A stretch of DNA of 55,128 bases from an uncultured Bradyrhizobium sp. (GCF_947648125.1 NZ_CANSMR010000039.1:1-55128), one strand, 5' to 3'; counted from the first letter of the stretch, positions 1-8,324 are shown. Numbers and translations: made by a program. The notes: generated by a model from the sequence alone, not told the origin.

Positions 1-18
1 TTCCTAGGAGCCGCGGCC

Positions 19-66
19 CCTCACCCGATTTGCTGCGCAAATCGACCTCTCCCCAATGGGGAGAGG
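19..66. repeat. Palindromic intergenic repeat, CTCTCCCC type (partial)
   Basis: A short stretch with two nested inverted repeats: GATTTG/CAAATC around a CTGCG loop, and CCTCTCCCC/GGGGAGAGG. It resembles the right half of the larger CTCCCGC-type repeats seen at 28212, 33341 and 52682. It lies downstream of the minus-strand permease gene, so it could also act as a transcription stop for that gene. No coding content is supported. Confidence 0.55.
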
Positions 67-138
67 TAAGCCCAGTCTGCCGACGCTATTCAACCCAAAC
101 TCATCCTGCTTTAGGCCGCCTTTCAGACGACCTCGCCC

Positions 139-1590
139 TCAGGCCGTTTTCGCGACCGGGCTCGGCATCGCAACGCGCAGCGCGTAATAGACCGCGCCTG
201 CGATCCCGACACCGAAGAACCAGCCATAGACCGCCCACCAGGCCGGCAGGAGCGAGGTGAAGTTCGGCAGCACCGACGAGAACAGGGCGCCGATCGCGGC
301 TGCGATCAGCGCGCTGACATTCCAGCCGTTCTGGAAGCGATATTCGCCGTCCTCCTGGTACAGCGCCGGCACGTTCACGCGACCTTTGGCGATCAAATAA
401 TAGTCGACCATCATGATCCCGAAGATCGGCCCCATGGTCGCGCCGATCAGCCCGACGAACGAGGCGGCGCTGCCCTCCCAGGGCGCGAACGGATACAGCG
501 CCAAGGCGATGAGCGCCGCGATGTAACCGCCCTTCTTGAAGTCGATATGCCGCGGAAACACGTTCGAGAAATCGAACGCCGGCGAGACGAAATTGGCGAC
601 CACGTTGATGCCGAGCGTTGCCACCGCGAAGGTGACCGCGGCGAGCAGCGCCAGGAACCAGCTGTCGAACTTCGCCGAGATCTGGTCGGGATGCAGCAGC
701 ACCTCGTGATAGACGTTGAACGCCGCGATCGTGGTGACGCCGGCAACCAGCGAGAACAGGATCAGATTGACCGGCAGGCCCCAGATATTGCCCTTGCGCA
801 GCGCCCTGGCGTCGGGCGCGTAACGCGAGAAGTCGCAGAAATTGAGATAGAGCGCCGCGAAATAGGTGATCCAGGTCGCGGCGACGGCGCACAGCGCCGG
901 GAAGGTGCCGGGCTCGCCGGGCACGCCGGCATCCTTGGTCTTCTCCAGCAGCACATCCTGCGGGATCGGCGCGGTGAGCGAGATGCCGCCGGCCGCGATG
1001 CAGAGATAGATCGCAAGGATCAGCATCATCAGCCACACCGCCGGCCCCGCCCAGTCCTGGAAGCGCCGCACCGTCTCCATGCCGCGCTGGATGATCAGGA
1101 GTTGCAGCGCCCAGATCACGACGAAGCAGATCACCTCGAGCCCGGAATGGCCGAGCACATGGGTGGACTGGTGGAACGCCTTGAAGCTGTCCATACGCGT
1201 CAGCAGCGCGACGATCGCGCCCGAGGCCGCCGCGGTCTGCGCGCCGTACCAGAAGCAGGCGACGATGGCGCGCACCAGCGCCGGAATGTTGGCGCCCCAG
1301 ATTCCGAACGAGGCCCGCGCCAGCACCGGATAGGGCACGCCGGTCTTCACGCCGGCATTGCCGATCAGGCTCATCAGCACGAAGATCACCAGCGAGCCGG
1401 CGCCGATCGCAAGGATGAAGTTGACGAAGCTGCCGCAGAGCAGGAACAGGCTGGCGGCGAGATAATAGCCCCACAGGCTATGCACGTCCGAGGTCCAGAC
1501 GTTGAAGATGCTGAAGGCGCCCCAGTTGCGTTCCTTGGCCGGCGCCAGGTCTTCGTTGTACAGCGACGGCGATGCGTTCTTGATCTCCAT
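139..1590 (-). CDS. NCS1 family nucleobase/hydantoin-type permease
   Basis: A 483-residue inner-membrane protein of the NCS1 family (cytosine, purine, uracil, thiamine, allantoin or hydantoin permeases), which couple nucleobase-like uptake to Na+ or H+. The N-terminus has the family-typical sequence NWGAFSIFNVWTSDVHS before the first membrane helix, followed by about twelve hydrophobic segments. The exact substrate cannot be read from sequence. I chose the ATG at 1590 (MEIKNASPS) because the upstream extension would run into a palindromic repeat at 1679-1767. No catabolic genes lie beside it, so context does not narrow the substrate. The family call is firm and the substrate is open. Confidence 0.9.
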   Translation of the reverse strand: MEIKNASPSLYNEDLAPAKERNWGAFSIFNVWTSDVHSLWGYYLAASLFLLCGSFVNFILAIGAGSLVIFVLMSLIGNAGVKTGVPYPVLARASFGIWGANIPALVRAIVACFWYGAQTAAASGAIVALLTRMDSFKAFHQSTHVLGHSGLEVICFVVIWALQLLIIQRGMETVRRFQDWAGPAVWLMMLILAIYLCIAAGGISLTAPIPQDVLLEKTKDAGVPGEPGTFPALCAVAATWITYFAALYLNFCDFSRYAPDARALRKGNIWGLPVNLILFSLVAGVTTIAAFNVYHEVLLHPDQISAKFDSWFLALLAAVTFAVATLGINVVANFVSPAFDFSNVFPRHIDFKKGGYIAALIALALYPFAPWEGSAASFVGLIGATMGPIFGIMMVDYYLIAKGRVNVPALYQEDGEYRFQNGWNVSALIAAAIGALFSSVLPNFTSLLPAWWAVYGWFFGVGIAGAVYYALRVAMPSPVAKTA

Positions 1591-1678
1591 GGCAGCGTCC
1601 CCAATGTGCGAGCCCGTGATCCCATCCCAGCCCGCAAATCTAACCACCGTTTGCCGGCGCTCGCCAGCGCTAGAGGTT

Positions 1679-1767
1679 GTCATGCCCGGCCTTGTGCCGG
1701 GCATCCACGTCTATGCATCCCACGTGCAAAGGAAGACGTGGATGGCCGGGACGAGCCCGGCCATGAC
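1679..1767. repeat. Palindromic repeat, GTCATGCCCGGC family, copy 1
   Basis: Long imperfect inverted repeat. GTCATGCCCGGCCTTGTGCC at the left is mirrored by AAGCCCGGCCATGAC-like sequence at the right, with inner arms CACGTCT/GACGTGG. The same element recurs at 14261-14345 and in a diverged form at 12913-13014. It sits between the end of hrpB and the start of the permease gene, both on the minus strand. It is non-coding and probably forms a large hairpin in RNA. Confidence 0.85.
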
Positions 1768-1812
1768 GGGGAGCGAGTCAAATGTTCCCGAGTGCCGACT
1801 GCGCTCGAAATT

Positions 1813-4293
1813 TCAAGTCCCGCGCGGTTTCACGCGCCGGGTCGGCAGCGCGCTGGCCGGATCTTCCGGCCAGGGATGGCGCGGATAGCGGCCGCGGAGG
1901 TCGGAACGCACGGCAGCGTAACTGCCACGCCAAAAACCTGGCAGATCGCGCGTCACCTGCACCGGCCGCTGCGCCGGCGACAGCAGTTCGAGCACCAGCG
2001 GCACCGTGCCCCTGGCGATCGAGGGATGGGTGTTGAGCCCGAATAGCTCCTGCAGCCGCACCGCGATGGTCGGGCCCTGCTCGGCCTCGTAATCGATCGC
2101 AAGCTGCGTTCCCGTCGGCGCCTCGAAATGCGTCGGCGCCTCGCGATCGAGCCGCGCCCGCAATTCCCATGGCAGCAGCGCCATCAGCGCGTCCGACAGG
2201 TCACCGGCGGAGAGATCCTTCAGCGCGGTCTTGTCGTAGAGCGCGGGCACCAGCCAGTCGTCGGCGCGCGCGGCAAGCGCAGTGTCCGACAGATCGGGCC
2301 AGCTTTCGTCCTCGGCCTTGCGCAGGAACATGATTCGGTCGCGCCATTGTTTCGAGTGCTTCGACCACGGCAGCCGGTCGAGACCCGTGGCGATCAGGCC
2401 GTCGGCGAAGACGCGCGCGGTCTCGGCCGATGGCTTGAGCGGCATCGGCGCTTCCGACAGCGTGATCGCGTGCAGCGAACGCCTGCGGCGCGCGCGCAAC
2501 GCCATCGCGCCGCGGTCGAACGTCACCTCCTCCACATTCTCGATCTGGTCGGCGAAGCGCTGCTCGATCTCGTCCTGGGTGATCGGCGCCGCCAGCAGGA
2601 TGCGGCCATTCGCAGCCGTTCCGGTCAGTTCGGCAACCGCGATAGTGGGCAGCCGCGCCAGCGCCGCAGTCTGCTCCACGGCGGCGCCGCGGCCATTGGC
2701 CAGTACGAAGCTGCCATTGCCGCGGTTCTTCGCGACACGGTCCGGGAATGCGAAGGCCAGCATAACGCCGGTGGAGAGATCCTTCTGCTCGCTCACCGCC
2801 GCCTTCACTTGCGACGTCACTTGCGAAGCCCAGCGCGCGGCCATGCTGCGCGCGCTCGATGCCCGCTGCGAGCGGTCGCGGCGGAACTGGTCGAGCCTTT
2901 GGTCGAGATCGACGCTGTCGCCGCCGAGCCCGCGCTCGGTCAGCACCGCGGCAATCTCGGCCGCCACCTCGCCGGCGCCAAAGCGCGCGGAATCCACGAT
3001 CATGCGGGCCAGCCGCGGCGGCAGCGCCAGCGCGCGCAAGCTCTTGCCCTCCTCGGTGATGCGGCCATCACCGTCGAGCGCACCGAGCTCGCCGAGCAGC
3101 GATCTTGCTTCCTTCAGCGCCGGTCCCGGCGGCGGATCGAGGAAGGCAAGGCTTGCGGGATCGCTGACGCCCCATTGCGCGAGGTCGAGCACCAGCGAGG
3201 ACAAATCGGCGGAGAGGATCTCGGGCGCGGTGTAGGCCGGAAGCGAGGCGGTCTGCGGCTCGTCCCAGAGACGGTAGCAGACGCCGGGCTCGGTACGGCC
3301 GGCGCGGCCGCGGCGCTGATCGACCGCGGCGCGCGAGGCCCGCACTGTCTCGAGCCGGGTCAGCGCGATATCCGGCTCGTAGCGCGGCACTCGCGCGAGG
3401 CCGGAATCGACCACAATGCGCACGCCCTCGATAGTCAGCGAAGTCTCGGCGATCGAGGTCGCCAGCACCACCTTGCGGATGCCCTTCGGCGCCGGCGCGA
3501 TGGCGCGGTCCTGCACGGCGGCATCGAGCGCGCCGAACAACGGCACGATCTCGACCGCGGCGTCGTGCACGCGCTCGGCGAGGAAGGTCTGGGTGCGGCG
3601 GATCTCGGCCGCGCCCGGCAGGAAGGCGAGCACCGAGCCGGCATCGGCGCGCAGCGCGGTCGCGATCGTCTCGGCCATCTGCCGCTCGACCGGCGCATCG
3701 ACCTTGCGGCCGACATAGCGGGTCTCGACCGGAAAGGCGCGGCCTTCGCTCTCGACAACTGGTGCGTCGCCGAGCAGTTTTGCGACGCGCGCGCCGTCGA
3801 GCGTTGCCGACATCACGAGGATGCGCAGATCCTCGCGCAGGCCGGTCTGCGCGTCGCGCGCCAGCGCCAGCCCGAGATCGGCATCTAGCGAACGCTCGTG
3901 GAATTCGTCGAACAACACCGCGGCGACCCCGTTGAGCTCGGGATCGTCGAGGATCTGGCGCGAGAAAATGCCCTCGGTGACGACCTCGATCCGCGTCGCG
4001 CGCGATACCTTCGAGCCGAAGCGCACGCGATAGCCGACGGTCTCGCCGGCGCGCTCGCCCAGCGTCTTCGCCATCCGCTCGGCGCTGGCCCGCGCGGCGA
4101 TGCGGCGCGGCTCCAGCACGATGATCTTCTTGCCCTTGGCCCAGGACGCATCGAGCAACGCCAGCGGCACGCGCGTGGTCTTGCCGGCGCCCGGCGGCGC
4201 GACCAGCACGGCGGCATTGTGGCGATCGAGCGTGCGGTCGAGCTCATCGAGCACGGTGTCGATCGGCAGCGGGCTATCGAATTGGTGCGGCAA
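1813..4293 (-). CDS. hrpB: ATP-dependent RNA helicase HrpB
   Basis: An 826-residue DEAH-box helicase with the length and domain order of HrpB. Visible motifs: Walker A GAGKTT (about residues 35-40), the DEAH-box variant DEFH (129-132), SAT (162-164), and motif VI QRRGRAGR (326-333). Helicase-associated regions and the HrpB-specific C-terminal domain follow, with the LLPWELRARLD and PVQVTRDLPGFWRGSYAAVRSDLRGRYPRHPWPEDP signatures near the end (quoted in separate short parts: PVQVTRDLPGFW, then GRYPRHPWPEDP). The family unwinds RNA using ATP; its physiological role is poorly defined in most bacteria. It stands alone, with a repeat downstream and a divergent acyltransferase upstream. Confidence 0.96.
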   Translation of the reverse strand: MPHQFDSPLPIDTVLDELDRTLDRHNAAVLVAPPGAGKTTRVPLALLDASWAKGKKIIVLEPRRIAARASAERMAKTLGERAGETVGYRVRFGSKVSRATRIEVVTEGIFSRQILDDPELNGVAAVLFDEFHERSLDADLGLALARDAQTGLREDLRILVMSATLDGARVAKLLGDAPVVESEGRAFPVETRYVGRKVDAPVERQMAETIATALRADAGSVLAFLPGAAEIRRTQTFLAERVHDAAVEIVPLFGALDAAVQDRAIAPAPKGIRKVVLATSIAETSLTIEGVRIVVDSGLARVPRYEPDIALTRLETVRASRAAVDQRRGRAGRTEPGVCYRLWDEPQTASLPAYTAPEILSADLSSLVLDLAQWGVSDPASLAFLDPPPGPALKEARSLLGELGALDGDGRITEEGKSLRALALPPRLARMIVDSARFGAGEVAAEIAAVLTERGLGGDSVDLDQRLDQFRRDRSQRASSARSMAARWASQVTSQVKAAVSEQKDLSTGVMLAFAFPDRVAKNRGNGSFVLANGRGAAVEQTAALARLPTIAVAELTGTAANGRILLAAPITQDEIEQRFADQIENVEEVTFDRGAMALRARRRRSLHAITLSEAPMPLKPSAETARVFADGLIATGLDRLPWSKHSKQWRDRIMFLRKAEDESWPDLSDTALAARADDWLVPALYDKTALKDLSAGDLSDALMALLPWELRARLDREAPTHFEAPTGTQLAIDYEAEQGPTIAVRLQELFGLNTHPSIARGTVPLVLELLSPAQRPVQVTRDLPGFWRGSYAAVRSDLRGRYPRHPWPEDPASALPTRRVKPRGT

Positions 4294-4517
4294 GCGGTCT
4301 CATCGCGCCAGCGGCCCTCGGCCGACCTGCGTCCTGTGGTTAACGAACCCCGGATTCTGTTGGGATTCTCCTGGGATTTCCGGGCCTCATAGACCATTCG
4401 CCGGTTACAGGGAACCGGAGAAAGGTCCGCCTTCGGCGGCACATCATTTGTATGGATAAAGGAGAAAGCAACCGATCAGGCCGATGATGCGCCCGATCAC
4501 GCCGGAACAGGACAAGG

Positions 4518-5585
4518 ATGACCACAAACGGCACACAGGCTGCGACAGATCGCTCCGCCGGGAACGCGGCCGCGCGCGTCGATTGGGTCGACTATGCCAA
4601 GGGCATCTGCATCGTCATGGTCGTGATGATGCATTCGGTGCTGGGGGTCGAGAAGGCCGCCGAGCAGACTGGCTTCATGCATTATGTCGTGATGTTCGCA
4701 AAACCGTTCCGGATGCCGGACTTCTTCCTGATCTCGGGCCTGTTCCTGTCGGTCGTGATCGATCGCGATTGGCGCACCTATCTCGACCGCAAGGTGATGC
4801 ACTTCGCCTATTTCTACGTGCTGTGGGTGACGATCCAGTTCGGCTTCAAGGCGCCGTCGCTGGCCGCTGAGGCAGGCTGGGCCGCGGTCGGGCTGCAATA
4901 TCTCGAGGCCTTCATCGAGCCGTTCGGCACGCTGTGGTTCATCTATCTGCTGCCGATCTTCTTCGTCGTCACCAAGCTCACGCGCAACATCCATCCGCTC
5001 GCGATCTGGCTCGTCGCAGCAGCGCTGGAGGGCGCGCATGTCGTGACCGGCTGGACCGTGATCGACGAGTTCTGCGCCCGCTTCGTCTACTTCTTCACCG
5101 GCTACGTGCTCGCTGCTTACGTGTTCGCGCTGTCGGACCGCGCGCGGGCGCGGCCCGCATTTGCGCTGCTCGGGCTTGGGCTCTGGGCGCTCGTCAATGG
5201 CAGCCTGGTTGCGCTCGATGTCAGTGAATGGCCGGCCGTCTCGCTGGCGCTCGGCCTTGCCGGCGCCTGCGCGATCATCGTGACCGGCACGCTCTTGGCG
5301 CGCGCGCACTGGCTCGGCTTCCTGCGCTTTTGCGGCGAGCACTCGATCGTGATCTACCTCGCCTTCTTCCTGCCGATGGCCGTGACGCGCACCCTTCTGC
5401 TTCGCTTCGATGTTATTCACGACATCGGCCTGGTCTCGCTGATCGTCACCGCGATCGGCGTCGCCGGCGCGCTCCTGATCTGGCGGCTGGCGCTGGCAGC
5501 CCGGGCCAATTTCCTGTTCGAGCGGCCTGATGCGTTCTGGATTGCCCCGAAAAAGGCGGCGCCCGCTCTGCAGGCGGCCGAATAG
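4518..5585 (+). CDS. Membrane acyltransferase, acyltransferase-3 family
   Basis: A 355-residue integral membrane protein of the acyltransferase-3 family (NodX/ExoZ/OpgC-like), which transfers acetyl, succinyl or similar groups to glycans or lipids at the inner membrane. The family-typical start is present: VDWVDYAKGICIV followed by the conserved histidine in MMHS (residue 39), then RMPDFFLISGLFLS (about 65-78). About ten hydrophobic helices fill the rest. The start at 4518 is preceded by CAGGACAAGG. The acceptor is unknown because no polysaccharide genes are adjacent. It is divergent from hrpB across about 220 bp. Confidence 0.88.
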   Translation: MTTNGTQAATDRSAGNAAARVDWVDYAKGICIVMVVMMHSVLGVEKAAEQTGFMHYVVMFAKPFRMPDFFLISGLFLSVVIDRDWRTYLDRKVMHFAYFYVLWVTIQFGFKAPSLAAEAGWAAVGLQYLEAFIEPFGTLWFIYLLPIFFVVTKLTRNIHPLAIWLVAAALEGAHVVTGWTVIDEFCARFVYFFTGYVLAAYVFALSDRARARPAFALLGLGLWALVNGSLVALDVSEWPAVSLALGLAGACAIIVTGTLLARAHWLGFLRFCGEHSIVIYLAFFLPMAVTRTLLLRFDVIHDIGLVSLIVTAIGVAGALLIWRLALAARANFLFERPDAFWIAPKKAAPALQAAE

Positions 5586-5698
5586 GCCGCGAGTAGCGGA
5601 TAAGTGCCAAAAGTCATGGGCCGGATTCGTTCCAACAGCGGCAAATCCGGCCGTTCGAATTTCCGCGCATTGAAATAACTGGCTTTTTGGAGCCGAAT

Positions 5699-5749
5699 GT
5701 TTCGTCGCAAGGGCCGCGACGAAACAATTCTCCCGGTCACGAAACCATT
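5699..5749. promoter_or_regulatory. Palindrome and ACGAAAC direct repeats upstream of the ECF sigma gene
   Basis: Positions 5699-5708 (GTTTCGTCGC) and 5716-5725 (GCGACGAAAC) form a perfect 10-bp inverted repeat with a 7-nt loop. The right arm overlaps ACGAAACAATT at 5719-5729, and a near copy, ACGAAACCATT, lies exactly 20 bp further at 5739-5749. A third copy, ACGAAACAATT, is found after the sigma gene at 6528-6538. Two-turn spacing suggests protein binding. Regulation by the sigma factor itself or by an unlinked regulator is inference. Confidence 0.4.
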
Positions 5750-5838
5750 TTCCGCTTTTCGCGCAGACATCCGGAAACGGGCGCTAACTAACAATTCTCC
5801 CAACGAACCGCCGCCCAACGGCGAACTGGGAGCCTGTC

Positions 5839-6450
5839 ATGCCGAACGTCATCGCCATCAACTCAGCAGCCAAGAAGCTCATCGACGCTGCACGCGCGAT
5901 CTCGGATGAAACGCTGCTCGCGCATATCGCCAAGAACGACCGCACCTCGATGCACACGCTCTATGCCCGTCACAACGTCCGGGTTTACCGCTTCGTGCTC
6001 CGGATGGTGCGCGACACCACAATGGCCGAGGACCTGGTCAGCCAGGTGTTCCTGGACGTCTGGCGTACCGCGACCCAGTTCGAGGGCCGCTCGCAGGTCT
6101 CGACCTGGCTGCTGTCGATCGCCCGCTTCAAGGCGCTGACCGCGCTGCGCCAGCGCAGGCATGAGGACATCGACCAGGACGACGTGCTGGAGATCGCCGA
6201 CGGCGCCGACACGCCGGAAACCTCGCTCGATCGCGCCACCACCAGCGAGATCCTGCGCGCCTGCGTGGCCAAGCTGTCGCCGGCCCACCGCGAGATCATC
6301 AATCTGGTCTACTACCATGAGAAGTCGGTCGAGGAAGCCGGCCAGATCATCGGTATCCCGCAGAGCACGGTGAAGACCCGCATGTTCTATGCCCGCAAGC
6401 AGCTCGCCGACCTCCTGAGGGGCGCCGGCGTGGACAGCGTCGCGGCCTAA
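5839..6450 (+). CDS. ECF-type RNA polymerase sigma factor
   Basis: A 203-residue sigma-70 family protein with only regions 2 and 4. Region 2 spans about residues 40-105 (LYARHNVRVYRFVLRMVRD, then AEDLVSQVFLDVW, and STWLLSIARFKAL for promoter melting). Region 4 spans about 145-195, with the HTH VEEAGQIIGIPQSTVKTRM. It would direct RNA polymerase to a stress-type regulon. No anti-sigma gene follows, which is unusual for an ECF factor; control may be by its own transcription or by an unlinked partner. The next genes are a CcdA-like/redoxin pair, so a thiol or oxidant stress link is plausible but inferred. ECF subgroup not assigned. Confidence 0.93.
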   Translation: MPNVIAINSAAKKLIDAARAISDETLLAHIAKNDRTSMHTLYARHNVRVYRFVLRMVRDTTMAEDLVSQVFLDVWRTATQFEGRSQVSTWLLSIARFKALTALRQRRHEDIDQDDVLEIADGADTPETSLDRATTSEILRACVAKLSPAHREIINLVYYHEKSVEEAGQIIGIPQSTVKTRMFYARKQLADLLRGAGVDSVAA

Positions 6451-6599
6451 AGTAAAGTAAATTCAATAGCTTATGAGGGAGTTCAAGCACTCCGGGCTAT
6501 TGTCCACGAAGCCAAAAAAGTTCGGCGACGAAACAATTGAAACAATCGACGACATCACCCGGAAAAACGCGATCTCTATACCCATATCCAACGACGCAA

Positions 6600-6710
6600 C
6601 CCCAACCCCCAATTCACTGACCCAGGTTTCGATACCTCCTTAGTGCTAACCTCCCAAGTAACCTCCAACGACCCGGCCGGGATGCCCCCCAGCCGGGTCG
6701 CTCTGTTTTT
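6600..6710 (+). ncRNA. Candidate small RNA with three CCUCC motifs
   Basis: The stretch after the sigma gene has three CCTCC motifs at 6635-6639, 6650-6655 and 6662-6666, spaced 12-15 nt apart, followed directly by a strong intrinsic terminator at 6670-6710. CCUCC is complementary to Shine-Dalgarno sequences, and alphaproteobacterial sRNAs of the CcsR/'cuckoo' kind carry similar loops upstream of a terminator. A 56-codon reading frame (6473-6643) precedes and overlaps it, but its base use does not look like a conserved gene. The 5' end is not defined; it could instead be the 3' UTR of the sigma-factor mRNA. Confidence 0.4.
6670..6710 (+). terminator. Intrinsic terminator after the ECF sigma gene
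   Basis: GACCCGGC (6670-6677) pairs perfectly with GCCGGGTC (6692-6699) across a 14-nt loop, and GCTCTGTTTTT follows with a run of five T. This is a textbook rho-independent terminator on the plus strand. It would end the sigma-factor transcript or the candidate small RNA just upstream of it. Confidence 0.8.
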
Positions 6711-6970
6711 GGCGCGGCAACTTGCGATGGTGCAGCGACGATACGCTCGCGACGATGGAAGACGAGACGATCGCTGTCGTCGCCCGGCTTGACCGGGCGA
6801 CGACAGCGATTGGGTGGCGCGAGCCGCGCAACACATGACATCGGCCTCACGCTGACGTGACGTCATCGGCATCCGGACGGCCGTAACGGCTCACGCCGTC
6901 CTCGCGAAGAACATCAGGCGTACCCGGCACGGCCCTCTGGCGCGCCGGGACTTCTGATGGACGGACGACG
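6711..6970. other. Non-coding spacer before the ccdA-like gene
   Basis: No gene is supported here. It contains a near-perfect palindrome at 6771-6809 (arms TCGCTGTCGTCGCCCGG and its complement around CTTGA). Close to the next gene there is a leader with a hairpin CCCGGC/GCCGGG at 6923-6928 and 6944-6949. The ccdA-like ATG at 6971 is preceded by GGACGGACG as a possible ribosome binding site. The palindrome resembles the GTCATGCCCGGC repeats in style but not in sequence. Confidence 0.5.
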
Positions 6971-7657
6971 ATGCTCAGCCTTGCCCTTGCCCTGCTTGCC
7001 GGTGTCGCCACCGTCGCCGCCCCTTGCACCCTGCCGATGCTGCCAATCCTGCTTGGGGTATCGATAGGCCAGACCGGCAAGGCGCGGCCCGCGATGATCG
7101 CGCTCGGCTTCGTGATGTCATTCTCTGCGGTGGCATTGCTGCTGAGTGCGATCACGCGCGCCTTCGACTTCGATCCGAACCTGTTGCGGACCGGCGCGGC
7201 GATCCTGCTCGCGGGCTTCGGCCTCCTGATGATCTGGCCGGCGCCGTTCGAATGGCTGTCGATCCGGCTCACCGGCAGCGTTGGCCAAGCGGCGCCGTCG
7301 CCGAGCCTGTTCGGCGGCTTCGTGCTCGGCTCTACGCTCGGCCTGGTGTGGACGCCCTGCGCCGGTCCCGTGCTCGGCTCGATTCTGACCATCGTCGCGA
7401 CCTCGAAGGACACGGCGTGGGCGAGCCTGCAGCTCGTCACCTACGCGATCGGCGCCGCGATCCCGATGCTTGCCATTGCCTATGGCGGGCAGGCCGTCAC
7501 CACCCGCGTGCGCAGCATGGCGCGGATCGCGCCGCGGCTCCAGCAGGGATTTGGCGTCGTGATCATCGCCTTCGCCGCGCTGTCCTACCTGCAATACGAC
7601 ACGCTGATCGTGGCGTGGCTGACCCAATTCTATCCCAACGGCCAGATCGGCCTGTGA
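6971..7657 (+). CDS. CcdA-like transmembrane thiol:disulfide transporter
   Basis: A 228-residue inner-membrane protein of the CcdA/DsbD-beta family, which passes electrons from cytoplasmic thioredoxin to periplasmic thiol proteins. It has six or so hydrophobic helices and the two family cysteines in Pro-Cys contexts: AAPCTLP (Cys19) and WTPCAGP (Cys130). The length matches stand-alone CcdA proteins. The redoxin gene starts 18 bp downstream and is the likely periplasmic partner, so the pair forms a reducing relay. It might serve cytochrome c maturation or repair of oxidised proteins. It is not named ccdA because several paralogue types exist. Confidence 0.88.
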   Translation: MLSLALALLAGVATVAAPCTLPMLPILLGVSIGQTGKARPAMIALGFVMSFSAVALLLSAITRAFDFDPNLLRTGAAILLAGFGLLMIWPAPFEWLSIRLTGSVGQAAPSPSLFGGFVLGSTLGLVWTPCAGPVLGSILTIVATSKDTAWASLQLVTYAIGAAIPMLAIAYGGQAVTTRVRSMARIAPRLQQGFGVVIIAFAALSYLQYDTLIVAWLTQFYPNGQIGL

Positions 7658-7675
7658 GCTCATAAGGAGATATCG

Positions 7676-8254
7676 ATGTCCCTGCGCTTGATTGCTGTAT
7701 CCACTCTGGTGGCGGGCCTTGGCCTCGGCGGCGCCGTCATCCCCGGCCTCTGCACCGAGTCCAACGCGCCGGCCGTGCCCGTTCCGATGGCCACCGCGAT
7801 GACCACCGCGCAGAGCCAGACCGCGCCCGAATTCACCGGGATCAGCAACTGGTTCAATTCGCAGCCGCTGAAACTTGCCGACCTGCGCGGCAAGGTCGTG
7901 CTGGTGGATTTCTGGACCTATGGCTGCGTCAACTGCGTCAACACGCTGCCGCACGTCACCCAACTCTATTCAAAGTACCGGGATCGCGGCCTCGTCGTGA
8001 TCGGGGTCCACACGCCCGAATTCCCGTTCGAGCATTCGGCCTCCAACGTGCAGGCGGCGCTGAAGCGGCACGGCATCCTGTATCCGGTGGCGCAGGACAA
8101 CAATTCGCAGACCTGGAACGCCTACCACAACGAGTATTGGCCGGCGCAATACATCATCGACCAGAACGGCAAGATCGTGTTCCAGCATGCCGGCGAGGGG
8201 CAGTACGACGAGATCGACCGCACCGTCGCCCGGCTGCTCAACGCCAATAGCTGA
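7676..8254 (+). CDS. Exported thioredoxin-fold redoxin, DipZ/TlpA-like
   Basis: A 192-residue protein with an N-terminal hydrophobic segment (about residues 4-24), consistent with export or membrane anchoring, then a thioredoxin fold. The active site is Cys84-Val-Asn-Cys87 in WTYGCVNCVNT, the form typical of the redoxin domain of DipZ. WPAQYIIDQNGKIV contains the usual cis-proline region. It lies 18 bp after the CcdA-like gene, with RBS AAGGAGA before the ATG, so both are almost certainly one operon. The CcdA protein would keep its cysteines reduced. The client is unknown. Confidence 0.88.
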   Translation: MSLRLIAVSTLVAGLGLGGAVIPGLCTESNAPAVPVPMATAMTTAQSQTAPEFTGISNWFNSQPLKLADLRGKVVLVDFWTYGCVNCVNTLPHVTQLYSKYRDRGLVVIGVHTPEFPFEHSASNVQAALKRHGILYPVAQDNNSQTWNAYHNEYWPAQYIIDQNGKIVFQHAGEGQYDEIDRTVARLLNANS

Positions 8255-8283
8255 TTGGACAATTTGTCAGCCAATTGGACAAT
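8254..8283. promoter_or_regulatory. Tandem ATTGGACAAT boxes upstream of cydA
   Basis: ATTGGACAAT occurs at 8254-8263 and again at 8274-8283, exactly 20 bp apart, with GACAAT/TTGTC symmetry between the copies. The first overlaps the stop codon region of the redoxin gene. Two identical boxes two helical turns apart, upstream of a quinol oxidase operon, look like a binding site for a dimeric regulator. The regulator is not identified. Confidence 0.35.
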
Positions 8284-8290
8284 CCGCCGT

Positions 8291-8324
8291 CATTCCCGGC
8301 ATGATAGGCTCAGTGCCGGGAATG
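8291..8324. repeat. Hairpin between redoxin and cydA
   Basis: CATTCCCGGCA (8291-8301) and TGCCGGGAATG (8314-8324) are a perfect 11-bp inverted repeat with a 12-nt loop. No T-run follows, so it is not a classical intrinsic terminator. It is probably a short member of the GTCATTCCCGGC-style repeats and may separate the redoxin transcript from the oxidase transcript. Confidence 0.6.

Noticed and set aside
547-2046. A 499-codon frame on the plus strand opposite the permease gene
   Set aside because: It is a high-GC shadow: repetitive Arg/Gly/Glu content with no domain, while the minus strand encodes a clear NCS1 permease.
6473-6643. A 56-codon frame after the sigma gene
   Set aside because: No clear ribosome site, low GC at third positions compared with neighbours, and it overlaps the CCTCC motifs. 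Kept only as a note in the sRNA entry.
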